DNA of 64,000 bases from Planctomycetota bacterium. Its GTDB lineage: Bacteria; Planctomycetota; Phycisphaerae; UBA1845. Made by a program: the position numbers and the translations under genes. The number at the start of each line of letters is the position of its first letter. The first letter of the stretch is position 1. The stretch spans positions 1-64,000 of the forward strand of contig JAJRPG010000079.1 in assembly GCA_024280855.1 (NCBI GenBank), in the 5' to 3' direction. Shown piece after piece: positions 42,172 through 49,826 of this stretch. The notes under the pieces were generated by a model that was not told the origin of the DNA, did no database searches, and worked only from the letters and a program-made list of their open reading frames with translations.

Positions 42172-43043
42172 ACACAAACCATCGTTTTAATATGTTGATA
42201 AATAGCCCGCGTCGCGGTTGATCGATTTAGCGTATAAAAGTGAATGCCCGCGACACCTTGCTCGATGAGTTTGATACATTGCTGCGTGGCGTGATAGGTT
42301 CCAATATGGCGGACGGCCTCCGCATCATCTTCCACGGCTTCGATTTTGCGGAGCAGTTCTTGTGGAATCTGGGTACCGCACATTTGCGTAAATCTTTTCA
42401 CCTGCCCCACGCTCAGGATCGGCATGATCCCGGCTACGATCGGTAGATCGATGCCCGCTTTTTCTACACGATCCTGGAACGAGAAGAAAAGATCGTTATC
42501 GAAAAAAAGCTGGGTGATCAGAAAATTGACGCCGCTGTCCACCTTGCGTTTGAGATTGGTTAAATCCGCTTTTGCGTTTTTGGCTTCAGGATGAACCTCT
42601 GGATAACAAGCCGCGCCGATGCAAAGATCACATCGATCACGAATAAAGCTGACCAGATCATTGGCGTATTGAAATCCGCCTTCGACCGCCTCGAAATTTT
42701 CTTGTCCCTTAGGCGGGTCGCCGCGCAGGGCGAGTACATTTTCCACGCCGTGTTGGCGCAAATCATCTACAATTCCGCCCAGCTCCGTCTTGGTTGAGCC
42801 AACGCAAGTCAGGTGAGCCATCGCTTCCATGCCAATGTCCGTCTTGATGCGTTGCACAAGATTGATGGTTTTTTCTCGCGTACTCCCAGCCGCCCCACAC
42901 GTCACGGAGACGTAAGTCGGCTTCAGAGGCTTGAGCGACTCGATCGTGCGATACAAGTCCCAAAATCCTATTTCGTCCTTGGGTGGAAAAAACTCGAAGG
43001 AAAGAGAAGGTTTCTTTTCCTTAAGAAGTTCGTCGATGCGCAT
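42168..43043 (-). CDS. metF: 5,10-methylenetetrahydrofolate reductase
   Basis: MetF makes 5-methyl-THF for methionine synthesis, with FAD and NADH. The 291-residue barrel shows LSFEFFPPKDE, VSVTCGAAGSTREKT, AHLTCVGST, VLALRGDPPKG, IGAACYPEVHPEA and FLITQLFFDND. Length fits the bacterial enzyme. It lies 26 bases after tRNA-Tyr on the same strand, so they may be co-transcribed. No S-adenosylmethionine riboswitch was seen upstream. Confidence 0.96.
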   Translation of the reverse strand: MRIDELLKEKKPSLSFEFFPPKDEIGFWDLYRTIESLKPLKPTYVSVTCGAAGSTREKTINLVQRIKTDIGMEAMAHLTCVGSTKTELGGIVDDLRQHGVENVLALRGDPPKGQENFEAVEGGFQYANDLVSFIRDRCDLCIGAACYPEVHPEAKNAKADLTNLKRKVDSGVNFLITQLFFDNDLFFSFQDRVEKAGIDLPIVAGIMPILSVGQVKRFTQMCGTQIPQELLRKIEAVEDDAEAVRHIGTYHATQQCIKLIEQGVAGIHFYTLNRSTATRAIYQHIKTMVCV

Positions 43044-43069
43044 AGCGATTCTTTCACGATTCTTGCAAA

Positions 43070-43152
43070 TGGACGCGGCAGGATTCGAACCTGCGAAGGC
43101 TTACGCCAACGGGTTTACAGCCCGTCCCCTTTAGCCACTCGGGCACACGTCC
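43070..43152 (-). tRNA. tRNA-Tyr (GTA)
   Basis: The minus strand reads as an 83-base type II tRNA: acceptor GGACGTG/CGCGTCC, anticodon GTA in CTGTAAA, a long variable arm and TTCGAATCC in the T-arm. The discriminator is A and CCA is not encoded. Confidence 0.95.
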
Positions 43153-43304
43153 TCCATCAACCCGAGGCTAGGAGGGCATCACCCTCCACATCATCGAGTA
43201 GAATCCGAAGGTTCTACAAGAAGATGGTTAAGTTGACAAGCATCGGGCAGCTAAAACAGCCAGGAAAACCTTAGCGGCCCCTATAATTCGCACATATTTA
43301 ACGA

Positions 43305-43385
43305 TTAGCTTGTCTGAATTAAAAAGTCGAACAAACCAAAAAGCAAGGCAAATACGAATGCGGTGATACCTAAAAATAGATTCAT
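43305..43385 (-). CDS. Single-TM micropeptide, 26 aa
   Basis: The ORF encodes a 26-residue peptide starting MNLFLGITAFVFALLFGLFD and ending FLIQTS, almost entirely one TM helix. TAGGAGAG lies about ten bases before the ATG, which strongly supports translation. It follows a second micropeptide (43428-43514) that shares an LF...QT ending, at the 3' end of the cytochrome oxidase assembly run. A role as an oxidase accessory or stability peptide is plausible but only by position. Confidence 0.65.
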   Translation of the reverse strand: MNLFLGITAFVFALLFGLFDFLIQTS

Positions 43386-43427
43386 TTCTAATTCTCTCCT
43401 AAATAGTCTTACCGGCGATAAGCTTTC

Positions 43428-43514
43428 TTATGCCGTCGTCTGGAACAAACTGAAAAATGCGGTCAAAAAGATAATACCGAAAAATAGAATACTTCCAATC
43501 GTTAGGTCAAACAT
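43428..43514 (-). CDS. Single-TM micropeptide, 28 aa
   Basis: The ORF encodes a 28-residue peptide, MFDLTIGSILFFGIIFLTAF then FSLFQTTA, again one TM helix. An AAAGGTAG ribosome-binding site lies at good spacing before ATG 43514. It starts 67 bases after the DUF420/CtaM gene and precedes the 26-residue micropeptide, with which it may be a diverged duplicate. No known oxidase subunit was recognised. Confidence 0.65.
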   Translation of the reverse strand: MFDLTIGSILFFGIIFLTAFFSLFQTTA

Positions 43515-43581
43515 GTTTCTACCTTTCAATAATAGCCAACCGTCAACAAAACATACATATATCGCTTCATACTCATCGGTG

Positions 43582-44013
43582 TTAAGCCGCCGGTCCGTAG
43601 AGTCTAAAAAGCAGTACATAGACCATGACGCCCGTGATGCACACATACAGCCAAATGGGTAGCGTCCAACGGGCCAGCCTGCGGTGCTTGTCGAGTTTGC
43701 CTTTAAGGCCCAGCACAAGCGTCCAGGAGGCTAGCACGGGCACTGTGGCGGCTAGGATCACATGCGTGATGAGAATGACGAAATATACCGGCCTAATCCA
43801 GCCTTGGCCTCCAAAACGCTTTTCCTCACCGCAAAAACGATAAGTCAGATAGGAGGCCAAAAAAAGCACCGAAACGCCAAACGCTGAGATCATGAAGCGT
43901 TTGTGGGCCTGGATTCGCCCCTTCTTCATGCAAAAGTAACCGGACAATAGCAAGACGAAGCTGATGCTGTTCAATGTCGCATTAAATGCAGGGAGGTCGC
44001 TTATTTCAATCAT
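43582..44013 (-). CDS. ctaM: DUF420 membrane protein (CtaM-like)
   Basis: The 143-residue protein has four TM helices with the family features NATLNSISFVLLLSGYFCM, HKRFMISAFGVSVLFLASYL and the His-containing HVILAATVPVLASWTLVLGL followed by HRRLARWTLPIWLYVCITGV. In Bacillus and Staphylococcus, CtaM is needed for active haem-A oxidases. Its start overlaps the SCO stop (ATGA), implying coupled translation. It fits the assembly end of the oxidase block. Confidence 0.88.
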   Translation of the reverse strand: MIEISDLPAFNATLNSISFVLLLSGYFCMKKGRIQAHKRFMISAFGVSVLFLASYLTYRFCGEEKRFGGQGWIRPVYFVILITHVILAATVPVLASWTLVLGLKGKLDKHRRLARWTLPIWLYVCITGVMVYVLLFRLYGPAA

Positions 44014-44702
44014 GCCTTGGGCTTCTCGTTACGCAATTTTTCCAGATCGTGAAGGATTAGCCTTTTGCTCGAAGGCAACATACCGTCTCGGACTGAACGT
44101 ATTTTTCCGTCCTTATCCACAATGACCATATAGTTGCTATGCTGGATCGGCTCATCTTCGCTGGCTGGCATGACCGTTTGCATAAATCCAAAGCGCATTA
44201 GTTTGTGTATCTCATCCTGGCTATCTCCCGTAAGAAAAAACCACCTGCCTGGGTCTGCGTTGTATCGCTTTGCGAAAACGCCCAACCTAGCCGGAGTGTC
44301 ATACTTGGGATCGATGGTAATAGAAACCAGCTTCACATCGCTGGCTTTTTCTTTCAGAGCGTATTGAAGGCTTCTCATGCGTGCGCTAAGTTCCTGACAT
44401 GGGCCTGAGCAGCGGGTGAAGATAAAATTGGCGACCCAAGGTTGGCCGGAAAAATCATCTTTCGTGAATGTTTTGCCGGTACTATCGATCAACGAAAAAT
44501 CGGGAACCTCTGCCAATATATTGAGAGGCGTGTTGTCGAGTGGTGGTGGGCCGCCGCGCCATGCCCAGACAAAAGCCAGGGTAGGCAAAATAATAGCGAG
44601 GCCTATCACGATCAATTTGTTATTTCGCGGCGAAGGTGCAGACACTGCCTCTCGACTTTCATCAGGCGGCTGCGAGGTCGGTTTATTATCTACTGTTAGC
44701 AT
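44010..44702 (-). CDS. SCO1/SenC copper chaperone
   Basis: The 230-residue protein is an inner-membrane-anchored thioredoxin-fold copper chaperone that loads the CuA site of oxidase subunit II. After a TM anchor (LIVIGLAIILPTLAFVWAW) it has FSLIDSTGKTFTKDDFSGQPW, the copper motif FTRCSGPCQEL (CxxxC) and the third ligand His in IQHSNYMVIVD. It is coupled to DUF420 downstream and lies one base after the ABC permease gene. Confidence 0.94.
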   Translation of the reverse strand: MLTVDNKPTSQPPDESREAVSAPSPRNNKLIVIGLAIILPTLAFVWAWRGGPPPLDNTPLNILAEVPDFSLIDSTGKTFTKDDFSGQPWVANFIFTRCSGPCQELSARMRSLQYALKEKASDVKLVSITIDPKYDTPARLGVFAKRYNADPGRWFFLTGDSQDEIHKLMRFGFMQTVMPASEDEPIQHSNYMVIVDKDGKIRSVRDGMLPSSKRLILHDLEKLRNEKPKA

Positions 44703-44703
44703 A

Positions 44704-45519
44704 TTACGCCTTCCGAGAAATCATATGCTGGGCCGCTGCTATGGCTACCACGGCGAACGCGCAACTGACCAGCCAGGACATTAGCAGCGAAGGATGTTGC
44801 GAGCCTGGCAACTCACCTCCGGTGTACAACGCATACCGCAACGTAGCGACGCCGTATGTTAGTGGATTGATAGCCATGATCCAACCGATCCACGAGGACG
44901 CGCCACTCGCAGGGAAAAAAGCGCCAGACAGTAGCCACATGGGCATCAGAAATAGATTCATGATGGCATGAAAACCTTGCACAGAATCCATTGGCCAAGC
45001 TATCAATACGCCGACTGCGCTCAGGCTTATAGCCATGACGACTAACGCTACGAAAGCCAATAGCAGGCCGACGAGCGAAACGTGGATTCCTGCCAGCGGC
45101 ACTAACAGCATGAACACCAACGCCTGTCCGACGGCTAGGGTGGTGCTGCCAAATACTTTTCCCAGAACAATAGCTGTGCGACTGACGGGGGCGACTAAGA
45201 CGGCCTGCATGAAGCCTTCGCGTCGGTCCTCGATAATCGAAATTGTCGCAAAAATAGCCGTGAATAAAATGATGAGGGCTAACATGCCAGGGAAGGAGTA
45301 TTCCAGATAATTTATCGACGGGTCGTTAGAGCCTGTCGTTTGGCTCATGGCTGGCAATCGGAAGGAATTTCTCAGCCCTGAACCAATCAGCAGCCAAAAG
45401 ACGACCGGCGTGCCGAATGCCCCAACGACCCGGCCCTTTTGGCGAAGGAATCGAACCACTTCCCGACGCCAGAGTGACACGGCTGGAAGTAGCCAATGTT
45501 GTTGTTGCAAAATGTTCAA
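44704..45519 (-). CDS. ABC-2 type transporter permease
   Basis: The 271-residue protein has six TM helices and the ABC-2 features FPGMLALIILFTAIFATISI, REGFMQAVLVAPVSRTAIVL and SGAFFPASGASSWIGWIMAINP. It pairs with the ATPase immediately upstream. The start is TTG 45519 with AAAGGGGAG before it, overlapping the ATPase tail. ABC-2 exporters inside planctomycete oxidase clusters are frequent, but their cargo is unknown; copper, haem or lipid are possible. Confidence 0.88.
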   Translation of the reverse strand: MNILQQQHWLLPAVSLWRREVVRFLRQKGRVVGAFGTPVVFWLLIGSGLRNSFRLPAMSQTTGSNDPSINYLEYSFPGMLALIILFTAIFATISIIEDRREGFMQAVLVAPVSRTAIVLGKVFGSTTLAVGQALVFMLLVPLAGIHVSLVGLLLAFVALVVMAISLSAVGVLIAWPMDSVQGFHAIMNLFLMPMWLLSGAFFPASGASSWIGWIMAINPLTYGVATLRYALYTGGELPGSQHPSLLMSWLVSCAFAVVAIAAAQHMISRKA

Positions 45520-45522
45520 GGC

Positions 45523-46476
45523 TTACTCCCCTTTCTTTTGAGGTTGACTGTGCCTAGCTAGGTGATGACCAGTTAGATGCAGGAACACATCGTCCAGTGT
45601 TGGCTTGCCTACAGTAACGCTGTCGATTTCGTCTGGCAAAGCTTTGATTAACTCCGGTATAAATTCATGGCCTTGGTCTCGCTCAATCCGGACGCCTCCG
45701 TCTATCAGTTCTACCTTGCCACCAAACTTTTCTACGATTCGTTTGTGCAAGGCTGGGGCATCGTTGCCCGTCACTGTAATAACATCACCGCCGATCTCTC
45801 GTTTGAGCGCTTTTGGGGTGTCTAGAGCGATCAGGTGGCCGCTATTTAGGAAGGCTACGGTGTCACATCGGTCAGCCTCGTCCATTAAGTGGGTTGTGAC
45901 CAGTGTTGTGACGCCTTGAGATTTTTTAAGTTTTTCTAAATAAGAAAATAAACCTTGGCGAGCTGCGGGGTCTAGGCCGGTACTGGGTTCGTCGAGGATG
46001 AGTACGCGGGGACGATGGAGATTCGCCTTGGCTAACTCGACGCGGCGCTTAAGACCGCCGGACAAAGTTTCGACATAGTCCTTGGCTCGATCATCAATAT
46101 CAAACTCAGCCATAACTTCGTGGCAGCGATTTCGCAATGATAATCCCCGTAAGCCGTAAAGATGTCCCTGGTGCGTGAGGTTTTCCATCACCGTGAGACG
46201 ATCATCCAGGCTGGGGTTTTGGAACACGACACCGATGGCGCAGCGGACTTCATGCGACTGTTTGGTAATGTCTGCGCCAGCAATTCGGGCTGTGCCCTTG
46301 GTGGGAGAAATAAGGGTGGTGAGAATACGAAACAGTGTACTTTTGCCGCCGCCATTGGGACCAAGTAGGGCGAACAAATGGCCTTGGTCAACGTCGAAGC
46401 TAACATCGGTAAGCGCCTGGCGCTGGCCGTATTGATGGCTAATCGACTGAACCTCAACACAAACATTGTCTGTCAT
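45523..46476 (-). CDS. ABC transporter ATP-binding protein
   Basis: The 317-residue ATPase has Walker A LLGPNGGGKSTLF, signature LSGGLKRRVELAKA, Walker B VLILDEPSTGLDP and the H-loop TTHLMDEADRCD. The DrrA/CcmA-like C-terminal extension is present. It energises the ABC-2 permease encoded next. The pair lies between haem O synthase and SCO, which suggests a job in oxidase assembly. Confidence 0.93.
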   Translation of the reverse strand: MTDNVCVEVQSISHQYGQRQALTDVSFDVDQGHLFALLGPNGGGKSTLFRILTTLISPTKGTARIAGADITKQSHEVRCAIGVVFQNPSLDDRLTVMENLTHQGHLYGLRGLSLRNRCHEVMAEFDIDDRAKDYVETLSGGLKRRVELAKANLHRPRVLILDEPSTGLDPAARQGLFSYLEKLKKSQGVTTLVTTHLMDEADRCDTVAFLNSGHLIALDTPKALKREIGGDVITVTGNDAPALHKRIVEKFGGKVELIDGGVRIERDQGHEFIPELIKALPDEIDSVTVGKPTLDDVFLHLTGHHLARHSQPQKKGE

Positions 46477-46495
46477 GGTCCACCGGGTATTCGTG

Positions 46496-47410
46496 TTAAG
46501 TGCTCACCTTGTCTATCACCATGACGGCGAACAGCGAGGGTAGGTATGTGACGGAGGCAAACAAATGTACGCGGGCGATGTACGCCGTTCGTAACCACAC
46601 AAAAATGATGCCAACAATCAAGAAGGCTATGCCCAGGACCATCGCGCCGATCATATAAGTTGTGCCAGCTAAACCATACACTACGGGTAGAAAACTGACC
46701 GTAAGCAACGTGACGGAATGCGTAATCATGTGCAAGCAGGTTCGCAAACCGGATGGATCAACTACGGGGAGCATGGCAAAGCCCGCACGGGTGTAGTCTT
46801 CTTTGTGAAGCCAGGCGATGGCTGCGACGTGAGGCAATTGCCAGACGAAAACAATGGCGAATAGTAGCCAAGCTTCTAAAGGTATCGTCCCGCTGGCAGC
46901 CGCGAATCCGATGACCGGGGGTAACGCGCCAGGGACTGCGCCGATAATGACGCAGAGCGTAGTTGTTCGTTTGAGGGGCGTATAAATAAAAACGTAACTC
47001 GTAAAAGTGAGTAGTGCGATAGCGGCTGCGAGAAGATTGCATTGGATAGCTAAGATAAAAATGCCGAGAACGCAGGCCGACGTCGCAGATATAAAAACTT
47101 CTTGAGGCGTCAATCGATTTGTGACTAATGGTCGGTCCTGCGTCCTAATCATCTTGGCGTCGTGCTTAACCTCAATCAACTGGTTCATCGCGTTGGCGGA
47201 GCCTGCGACTAACGTAGTGCCTACGATAACGCTAATCAGACCGGCGAGCGTGCTAAGGTCAATCGTAGCAGGCAGAGCAAGAATATAACCCACGGCTGTG
47301 GCGACAATAACCAAACTGGCGATACGCGGCTTGGTAAGTTCTACATGAGCCGCGAGTCGAGATAAGCCTGAGGCCTGCAAATGGTTAGTGAGTGGTAAGG
47401 CATCGCTCAT
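46496..47410 (-). CDS. ctaB: Protoheme IX farnesyltransferase (haem O synthase)
   Basis: The 304-residue UbiA-family prenyltransferase converts haem B to haem O. Marks are VELTKPRIASLVIVATAVGY, the prenyl-diphosphate-binding NAMNQLIEVKHDAKMIRTQD and the second motif YTPLKRTTTLCVIIGAVPGA. About nine TM helices. Its start overlaps the ctaA stop (ATGA), so haem B to O to A is encoded as a coupled pair. Confidence 0.96.
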   Translation of the reverse strand: MSDALPLTNHLQASGLSRLAAHVELTKPRIASLVIVATAVGYILALPATIDLSTLAGLISVIVGTTLVAGSANAMNQLIEVKHDAKMIRTQDRPLVTNRLTPQEVFISATSACVLGIFILAIQCNLLAAAIALLTFTSYVFIYTPLKRTTTLCVIIGAVPGALPPVIGFAAASGTIPLEAWLLFAIVFVWQLPHVAAIAWLHKEDYTRAGFAMLPVVDPSGLRTCLHMITHSVTLLTVSFLPVVYGLAGTTYMIGAMVLGIAFLIVGIIFVWLRTAYIARVHLFASVTYLPSLFAVMVIDKVST

Positions 47411-48354
47411 GATGTGGCTCCGGCTTGATCTGTCGAAGCATCAACAACTACGGGGGCAGGTCGAAGAACTCGGTAAGAACATAAAGCAAGCGAGAGTGAA
47501 CATACCAACATTAACGCGCCGACGGCTACATGCGCTGAGGGGACTGCCCAAATTAAGGTTGGGGATTTCGTCATTTTCAATACGATAATTAAAAAGCTCG
47601 AACCGCCGAGGAATAATTGCAAGGCCATGAGTCCCGCTAAGGCTCTGCCTAGTTTTCCCATGAGCGATTGACTACTGTGCTGCGTGATGACCCACATAGC
47701 CACCCATCCCACAACGAGGGCTAGTATGACGACCCACAACACATGAATCAAGACTGCGGCGCTAATAGCCATGTGCCGATAAATAGCACCGCTGAGCAGT
47801 TGAATGAATACCGACGCGACCAATACGACGCATAGACGCTGTAAAGTTGTTGCGCCCTGGACGCGATGAGGCCCGCCGTCGTAATTATGCCAGCTTTTTG
47901 AGCTAAGTAGGGCGGTGGTGCAGGCTAAGCCGAAACATAGCTGACCGAAGATGCCGTGAAGCAAGGCTAAGGGTGTGGAAATTTCCCAGACGCGAAACCC
48001 GCCGAGTACGCCTTGGACGATGATAGCTAGCAACGTGGCGATGGCGAGTTGCCGGATGGGTTTGCCTCGTTTGAATCCTATGACGGCTGAGGCGATGGCT
48101 AACATGCCGACTACCCAGCCTATGAGACGATGGCCATGCTCCCATAGCTTGTCGTTTTCTTGCAACCAGTTTGGAGGATTAAGCAAGTGACCATTTGAAG
48201 TAGGCCAATCTGGAAAGGCCATGCCTGCATCTTGGCTAGTGACTCCTGCGCCGACAATGATGAGTGGAAAGACGGCACAGGCAGTAGCGACAGCTAAATA
48301 ATGCAGGATGCGGTGGTAGCTGGTTGGCGAAGAAGATGTATTAGGCCCGGTCAT
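47407..48354 (-). CDS. ctaA: Haem A synthase (COX15/CtaA)
   Basis: The 315-residue, eight-helix protein oxidises haem O to haem A. Family marks are GAGVTSQDAGMAFPDWPTSNGHL, the His of HGHRLIGWVVGMLA, LLHGIFGQLCFGLACTTAL and a second half with HMAISAAVLIHVLWVVI and PSAHVAVGALMLV. The conserved His pairs for two haems are visible. It starts with an ATGA overlap with the upstream small gene. Confidence 0.94.
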   Translation of the reverse strand: MTGPNTSSSPTSYHRILHYLAVATACAVFPLIIVGAGVTSQDAGMAFPDWPTSNGHLLNPPNWLQENDKLWEHGHRLIGWVVGMLAIASAVIGFKRGKPIRQLAIATLLAIIVQGVLGGFRVWEISTPLALLHGIFGQLCFGLACTTALLSSKSWHNYDGGPHRVQGATTLQRLCVVLVASVFIQLLSGAIYRHMAISAAVLIHVLWVVILALVVGWVAMWVITQHSSQSLMGKLGRALAGLMALQLFLGGSSFLIIVLKMTKSPTLIWAVPSAHVAVGALMLVCSLSLALCSYRVLRPAPVVVDASTDQAGATS

Positions 48355-48614
48355 GAATTCGTTGGTGGCTTTTCTTGCTGGAATCTAATTTGTTTCGCGC
48401 GGTGCATCCAAAACATTGTCGTTCCTGCGATGCCAAATAATACGGTGCTGATGACACCCAGCAACACAGCCATCCCCATAAACAAACCTTTGGACATGGG
48501 GGAATCAGGGTCTCCAAAACAGACGGCGCAGGCGTAAACAGGTGTTGCACCAGCGAAGTTATAACAAGCGAGAGCGCACGCAAACGCTATCTTTTGTGAG
48601 AGTCGCAGGTTCAC
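48351..48614 (-). CDS. Small secreted/membrane protein, 87 aa, CAVCFG motif
   Basis: The product has a signal-like N-terminus (LSQKIAFACALACYNFAGAT), then a conserved-looking CAVCFGDPDSPMSKG, one TM helix (FMGMAVLLGVISTVLFGIAG) and a basic tail. The CxxC next to the membrane could bind copper or form a disulfide. No characterised family is known to me, though similar proteins occur next to planctomycete oxidase genes. The start is GTG 48614, overlapping the preceding stop (GTGA). Confidence 0.7.
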   Translation of the reverse strand: MNLRLSQKIAFACALACYNFAGATPVYACAVCFGDPDSPMSKGLFMGMAVLLGVISTVLFGIAGTTMFWMHRAKQIRFQQEKPPTNS

Positions 48615-48817
48615 AGATAGCTAACCCCTTTTAGCTTGTTCAAGAACCATTTTCCGTAAATGATGAGAACGGCTCCGCCGATGAACGAGGCGATGCCAGC
48701 GATGAGCGCAGCTACTTCACCACTGTCGCTGTAATGCCTGATAGCCCAGAAGCCGAATCCTACGGCGGTTAGCGTGGAGAAAAATATGAAGATGATATGG
48801 AAAGCTTTGAGTGACAT
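48611..48817 (-). CDS. Small membrane protein, 68 aa
   Basis: The 68-residue product has two TM helices (FHIIFIFFSTLTAVGFGFWA and VAALIAGIASFIGGAVLIIY) with a basic C-terminus. It sits between oxidase subunit IV and the CAVCFG protein, with a GTGA overlap downstream. No family recognised. An oxidase accessory role is inferred from place only. Confidence 0.7.
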   Translation of the reverse strand: MSLKAFHIIFIFFSTLTAVGFGFWAIRHYSDSGEVAALIAGIASFIGGAVLIIYGKWFLNKLKGVSYL

Positions 48818-48866
48818 ATCTGCTTAAAATTCCTACAAGATGCTTTCTCTGTTTTTAATTCAGAGA

Positions 48867-49190
48867 TTACCCCCAAGAAGTAAATACGGTTCCCATCGGT
48901 TTGTCGCTATGTACGAGGGAAGGAATGGTTACTAAGAAGACAAAGAAGACGGCAGTAAGCGCAATTACAAACCAGATGTTTCCCGCTTTTTCCCACTTTA
49001 AGTGCATAAAAATCGTGGCGACTAATGTCGCTTTTACGCTGGCAATCGCGAGGGCGACAGCGATAGCCACTGGATGCGAAAAATGCCAGGTTGAAGCCCA
49101 AACGGTGATGACGGTAAGAGTTGCCAGCGTAGCGAAAACGGCTATGTACGTCTTGACATGCTTACTGACATCTGCGTGCGCATCACTCAT
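48867..49190 (-). CDS. Cytochrome c oxidase subunit IV (CyoD/CoxD-like)
   Basis: The 107-residue protein has three TM helices in the pattern of prokaryotic subunit IV: HVKTYIAVFATLATLTVITV, PVAIAVALAIASVKATLVAT followed by IFMHLKWEK, and FVIALTAVFFVFLVTIPSLV. ATG 49190 has CTAGGAG upstream; a longer open frame overlaps coxC and was rejected. It follows subunits II, I and III in the usual order. Confidence 0.9.
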   Translation of the reverse strand: MSDAHADVSKHVKTYIAVFATLATLTVITVWASTWHFSHPVAIAVALAIASVKATLVATIFMHLKWEKAGNIWFVIALTAVFFVFLVTIPSLVHSDKPMGTVFTSWG

Positions 49191-49201
49191 AACCAAATCT
49201 C

Positions 49202-49822
49202 CTAGAGCAAATATAAAATAGGGAACAGAAAAATCCAAACGAGATCGACAAAGTGCCAGTATAGTCCGGTACACTCGATCCGGTTGGTGTAGTATTCGCG
49301 GTTTTCTTCCCAAAGCTTAGCGCCCGGGCCAATGAAGTAGCAGATTACCACGACGCCACCAATAATGTGTATCGCATGTAAACCAGTCATGGTGTAGTAA
49401 ATAGCGAAAAAGACGCTTGTCTTGGGGTAGATGTCCATGTGGAATTTATGAGCATACTCAAACTTAAACTTGATAGCTACGAAAGCGATGGCTAATATCG
49501 CAGTGATAATTAAGTAGATTCGCCCTTTAGCGAAATTATCCATCTTGAACTGAACCCAAGCTAGCACCATTGTCACACTGGAAAGAATTAGAATCAGCGT
49601 GTTAAGGCCGCCCAACATCCAGTTTAGATGGGTTTCTTCACCTGTAGGCCAAGCAGTGGGGCCGGTTTCGGGAGCGCCCATGCGAAGGAATACATAGGTC
49701 GAAAATAAAGCTCCGAAAAGCATGACCTCTGACGCCAGGAATAGCCAGATGCCGAACTTGCCATTGTATAGGCCGGTGACGGGATGGGGCTTTACGGTAT
49801 ATGGAAGAACCTCGGCTGACAC
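49202..49822 (-). CDS. ctaE: Cytochrome c oxidase subunit III
   Basis: The 206-residue membrane protein has five TM helices, the short form typical of many bacterial oxidases. Motifs are FGIWLFLASEVMLFGALFST, MTGLHAIHIIGGVVVICYFI and ECTGLYWHFVDLVWIFLFPI, with the conserved Glu and His residues. The start is GTG 49822, preceded by GGAGG at good spacing, four bases after the subunit I stop. Confidence 0.95.
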   Translation of the reverse strand: MSAEVLPYTVKPHPVTGLYNGKFGIWLFLASEVMLFGALFSTYVFLRMGAPETGPTAWPTGEETHLNWMLGGLNTLILILSSVTMVLAWVQFKMDNFAKGRIYLIITAILAIAFVAIKFKFEYAHKFHMDIYPKTSVFFAIYYTMTGLHAIHIIGGVVVICYFIGPGAKLWEENREYYTNRIECTGLYWHFVDLVWIFLFPILYLL

Positions 49823-49826
49823 TTAA

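Noticed and set aside
43044-43304. S-adenosylmethionine riboswitch upstream of metF
   Set aside because: The upstream space is filled by tRNA-Tyr and no riboswitch core or terminator switch was seen.
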